DNA of 24,835 nt, from the IMG/VR virus record IMGVR_UViG_3300025264_000106, positions 1-24,835 of that record; one strand, 5' to 3'. Shown here piece by piece: positions 22,552-24,835 of this stretch. The stretch's first letter is position 1; each line of letters opens with the position of its first letter. A program made the position numbers and the translations under genes. The stretch is from a virus. The notes beneath the pieces were generated by a model. The model was not told where the DNA came from. It saw only the letters and a list, made by a program, of their open reading frames with translations, and did not search any database.

Positions 22552-24150
22552 TTAAACTGTTTCTTTTTCTCTACCATAGAATGGTGTTAATTGGCTGTAT
22601 CCGCCGTCTGTTATTGCATACTTTCTTACTTCGTCTAGACTTGCTGGACCAACAAAATATCTGTTAGCAAAAGATCTTTCAAACCTATCTCTTTCACGAT
22701 TGTTCTCTGCTTCTTCCTCTGCTCTTCTTCTCGCCTCTTCTTCAGCCGCTCTTCTTGCAGCTTCTTCCTGAGCTCTTCTGTCTCCACCTTGTCCTCTGTC
22801 CTCACCTTGTATTCCAAAGCCTTTGTAAGTAGATGGTAGTGTACTAGCTAAAGCTTTTTTTTCTTTACCAGTTAATTTTTTTAATTGATTTTCAATTGTG
22901 GTACGTAAACTTGTGGTAGGTTCTTTACTAAACATTTTCATCATATTGTTTAAACCCATAATACTTTTTACAATTCCAGGAGCAAATCCTACCAAAGCTG
23001 CAGCACCTAAAACTGGCGCGGCTTTAGTTAGATCTTCCTTAAATTTTGGATTGGTAAATTGATACTCTAATGATTCTACTATACCCATACCTGTAGTTGG
23101 ATTTTTACCAAAGAATTTATTAAGATCTGCTAACTTATTTAAATCTTCGTTACTTATGTCATTAGCCTGAGCTGCATTTGTTAGTCTTTCAAGTTCATCT
23201 CGCATTCTGTTTTCTTCATTTACTACTCCTTCATAACTAAGTACAGGATCTCCTAATTCATTTAATGTTGAAAATTGAGGTGTTCCAAATCTTTGATCAA
23301 ATGTTTCTCCTTCGTATGCATCATAGTAATCTTGTGCAAATTTATCTTGTATATATTTTTGTCTCGTTTTTTCATCTTCACGCTCTTGCATTTCTCTGTC
23401 AAATATTGACTTTGAAAATACATCACCCTCACTACTAGTAACAGTTTTACCATCTCCATATCTTACAGTTGCTTTCTCCATTGCTTCTGCTTTTGCGGCT
23501 TGGTCTTTGAGTGATTCTAAAGTCTTTCGATCTACTATTGCTTCATGAGCCTCTTTAACACTTTCTCTGTAATCTTCCTTGTCAGTATCTGGACTATAAT
23601 CTTTTTTAGATCCATCATCTTTATCTTCTTTACCACCTAGGTCTGGGCTTGTAGTACCACTATCAATATTTGAACTACCTTGTGGATTACTAGGATCTCT
23701 AGGTCTATCTGAGCCACCAGCACCTTCACTAGGACTACTATGAGTACCTCCACCTCCTGCACCGTATTGTCCCTGAGGTGGAAATGCAGGAATACCTGCT
23801 GAAGTTATTTCACCAGTACCTCCGAGTAGTTTTAAAATGCCTGCTTCGTCAGGTGTAATAAAAGCTAGCATGTGATTAGGAGGAGCTGATGCTGCCTCAA
23901 CTGTACTAGCCATTTGTGTTAGCTGATTATTTAAATTCTGTTGAGAAACATTCATAAATTCCGGAGTAGGTTCGTTACCACTAGGTAATTGATAAATGCC
24001 TTGTACGCCTCTCTGTGCCCCTTTACGAGCTGATTTCATAGCTAAACTTGCAATACCAGGGATAGTTGTACCTATCTCAGAAGCACGCATAACTATATCA
24101 TTTGCTTGTACTGGTCCTGTTAGACCCATCTGATTTGGAGGTGTAGCCAT
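22552..24150 (-). CDS. 532-aa virion-associated protein of unknown function
   Basis: A 532-aa protein I do not recognise. It has an N-terminal Ala/Met-rich region and then a disordered, Gly/Ser/Pro/Asp-rich segment (about 130-190). Charged helices follow, with one hydrophobic stretch near residues 378-400 (APVLGAAALVGFAPGIVKSI). Next comes an Arg/Glu/Ala-rich coiled coil (about 455-490, EEAARRAAEEEARRRAEEE) and an ordered C-terminal tail ending near GYSQLTPFYGREKETV. It has no Shine-Dalgarno sequence. Its ATG lies exactly where transcription should start from the promoter at 24158-24186, so it is probably read from a leaderless mRNA. It is the first gene after that promoter and heads the ejection-protein set, which supports a structural role. 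Confidence 0.7.
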   Translation of the reverse strand: MATPPNQMGLTGPVQANDIVMRASEIGTTIPGIASLAMKSARKGAQRGVQGIYQLPSGNEPTPEFMNVSQQNLNNQLTQMASTVEAASAPPNHMLAFITPDEAGILKLLGGTGEITSAGIPAFPPQGQYGAGGGGTHSSPSEGAGGSDRPRDPSNPQGSSNIDSGTTSPDLGGKEDKDDGSKKDYSPDTDKEDYRESVKEAHEAIVDRKTLESLKDQAAKAEAMEKATVRYGDGKTVTSSEGDVFSKSIFDREMQEREDEKTRQKYIQDKFAQDYYDAYEGETFDQRFGTPQFSTLNELGDPVLSYEGVVNEENRMRDELERLTNAAQANDISNEDLNKLADLNKFFGKNPTTGMGIVESLEYQFTNPKFKEDLTKAAPVLGAAALVGFAPGIVKSIMGLNNMMKMFSKEPTTSLRTTIENQLKKLTGKEKKALASTLPSTYKGFGIQGEDRGQGGDRRAQEEAARRAAEEEARRRAEEEAENNRERDRFERSFANRYFVGPASLDEVRKYAITDGGYSQLTPFYGREKETV

Positions 24151-24157
24151 TGTGTAT

Positions 24158-24186
24158 ATTATACCTTAATTTCTCCCCATATTCAA
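24158..24186 (-). promoter_or_regulatory. sigma70-type late promoter giving a leaderless mRNA
   Basis: On the minus strand TTGAAT (24186-24181) and a perfect TATAAT (24163-24158) have a 17-bp spacer. Only 7 nt (ATACACA) separate the -10 from ATG 24150, so the mRNA should begin at or within a base of the start codon. CCCC and GGGG (24187-24190 and 24175-24178 on the plus strand, as complements) flank the -35 symmetrically with an 8-nt centre, a possible operator. Confidence 0.7.
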
Positions 24187-24199
24187 GGGGGCACATGAA

Positions 24200-24550
24200 T
24201 TACTTAATGATGTCATCTGTTACCTCCATAATGCTTGATACCACATGAATTTGATTACCGGCGGAAGCTTGTACCTTAAGTATCTCGCCAGCTGTTAAGA
24301 TCAGTGGTTGGGTTAATAGTTCTGTTGTACCATTAGCTGTTAGTGCTTTGGTTTTAAATAAGTTAAATGTTGCTGGTGTATCTGCAGCATCTACGATAGT
24401 TATGGTTATAGTTGGAGTAGAGCCAGAGTCTTCTGATATTATAAATGATTTAACTATGGATGTAGTTGCAGGTGTAGCAGGTGCAGTATACAGAGTAGTT
24501 AGGTCTGTATTTGTTAAGTCTTGTTTTGCGTTTACGTATTTAATTGCCAT
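24200..24550 (-). CDS. beta-rich small virion protein
   Basis: A 116-aa protein, Thr/Ala/Ile-rich with alternating strands (TTSIVKSFIISED, then TPTITITIVDAADTPATFNLF, then LILTAGEILKVQAS). It looks like a compact beta-sandwich of the type used for decoration, fibre or head-tail proteins in marine phages. The start at 24550 is chosen because its ATG overlaps the upstream stop as TAATG, a coupled junction; a TTG 15 nt upstream is unsupported. The exact role cannot be told: decoration protein and tail or fibre accessory are both possible. Confidence 0.65.
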   Translation of the reverse strand: MAIKYVNAKQDLTNTDLTTLYTAPATPATTSIVKSFIISEDSGSTPTITITIVDAADTPATFNLFKTKALTANGTTELLTQPLILTAGEILKVQASAGNQIHVVSSIMEVTDDIIK

Positions 24551-24738
24551 TAGCTTATAAACCAATTCATTGATCTTTGTTCATCTTCACTAGCTACTCG
24601 ACTAGGCATTTTACCTATTGCTATGTCTCTAAGTGCTAATGATAATATTAAAGCGTTGTAAGTTTTAGTGTTAATTAATCCTGTTTGTCTTTCTGCGTAA
24701 GAAAGTGATGGGTATATTATTCTTTTATATAAACTCAT
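24550..24738 (-). CDS. 62-aa hypothetical protein in the structural operon
   Basis: A 62-aa protein with a basic N-terminus (MSLYKRIIYPSLSYAERQTG) and a mid-protein helix (TYNALILSLALRDIAIGK), followed by a charged tail ending in MNWFIS. I do not recognise it. Its start overlaps the stop of the upstream gene as TAATG (24740-24736) and its own stop overlaps the next start in the same way, so the three genes are translated as a coupled set. A small virion or assembly role is likely from context only. Confidence 0.65.
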   Translation of the reverse strand: MSLYKRIIYPSLSYAERQTGLINTKTYNALILSLALRDIAIGKMPSRVASEDEQRSMNWFIS

Positions 24739-24833
24739 TATCTAGACCCGTCTGCTTGAGCTTGTGCACGCCAGGTGCCTAAACGCCATTGTGTATCTTT
24801 TGCATCACTAAAGTATTTAGCTTGAAAAGATCT
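24738..24833 (-). CDS. 3' end of an unidentified structural-operon gene (partial)
   Basis: An open frame enters from the right edge and ends at TAA 24740-24738, giving 31 C-terminal residues. They are hydrophilic and contain YFSDAKDTQWRLGTW and AQAQADGSR. The stop overlaps the next start as TAATG, the same coupling seen between the following two genes, which supports that it is coding. Too little is visible to assign a product. Confidence 0.6.
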   Translation of the reverse strand, partial: RSFQAKYFSDAKDTQWRLGTWRAQAQADGSR

Positions 24834-24835
24834 AC

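Noticed and set aside
455-24192. Frequent GGGGGC or GTGCCCC strings scattered through genes on both strands
   Set aside because: Many fall in Gly-Gly or Ala/Pro codons without fixed position or spacing, so apart from those at promoters I cannot show they are a functional motif without a word-frequency test.
1-24835. tRNA genes, CRISPR arrays, insertion sequences or attachment sites
   Set aside because: Reading both strands I saw no tRNA arm pattern, no spaced direct repeats and no transposase or integrase motifs. The only tandem repeat noted is the 12-bp duplication at 9361-9384.

Overview
The window looks like part of a lytic, tailed, podovirus-like phage of marine type. The DNA is AT-rich, the genes are tightly packed and often overlap, and there are two convergent transcription blocks. 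It encodes a Sak4-like ATPase, a family A DNA polymerase, a DUF3987-type helicase, a PD-(D/E)XK nuclease, a B12-dependent (class II) ribonucleotide reductase, a metallophosphoesterase and a giant polyvalent virion protein. From memory, the nearest described lineage is the HMO-2011-type of marine alphaproteobacterial podoviruses. I could not run a search, so that placement is tentative. I see no tRNA, integrase, CRISPR array or insertion sequence.

Region 1 (1-8393, plus strand) is replication and nucleotide supply. A partial gene end is followed by a strong sigma70-type promoter, then Sak4-like ATPase, DUF669-like putative ssDNA-binding protein, DNA polymerase part 1 (degenerate uracil-glycosylase-like domain plus Exo I and Exo II), a small unknown gene, a DUF3310 gene, polymerase part 2 (Exo III plus the polymerase domain), helicase and nuclease. 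A second promoter serves the ribonucleotide reductase. The polymerase is therefore two separate genes with two unrelated genes between them, and the break lies inside the proofreading exonuclease domain.

Region 2 (8394-11349, plus strand) is accessory and lysis-like. A third promoter with a G/C-run leader precedes a small unknown gene and a metallophosphoesterase carrying an N-terminal helix-turn-helix. A fourth promoter precedes a run of very short genes: a 52-aa protein, a 43-aa protein with 8 Cys and 4 His that resembles a metallothionein, a 37-aa basic protein, a 35-aa single-membrane-segment protein, a holin-like protein and a coiled-coil protein.

Region 3 (11346-24835, minus strand) is virion structure. 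Read from the right edge: a partial gene end, a 62-aa protein, a beta-rich 116-aa protein, then a promoter that appears to give a leaderless mRNA for a 532-aa protein, a Gly/Ala/Gln-rich 433-aa protein, a charged helical 354-aa protein and a 2921-aa protein. The last combines a lytic-transglycosylase-like domain, an HExxH zincin, an ADP-ribosyltransferase-like domain, a PLxRFG-type motif and hydrophobic segments. The order resembles the T7 gp14-gp15-gp16 ejection-protein cassette, with the giant protein in the place of gp16.

The two blocks meet tail to tail at 11346-11349, where both stop codons share TTAA inside a possible bidirectional terminator. All five promoters I found are host sigma70-like, with perfect TATAAT and 17-bp spacers, so host RNA polymerase may serve both early and late genes.
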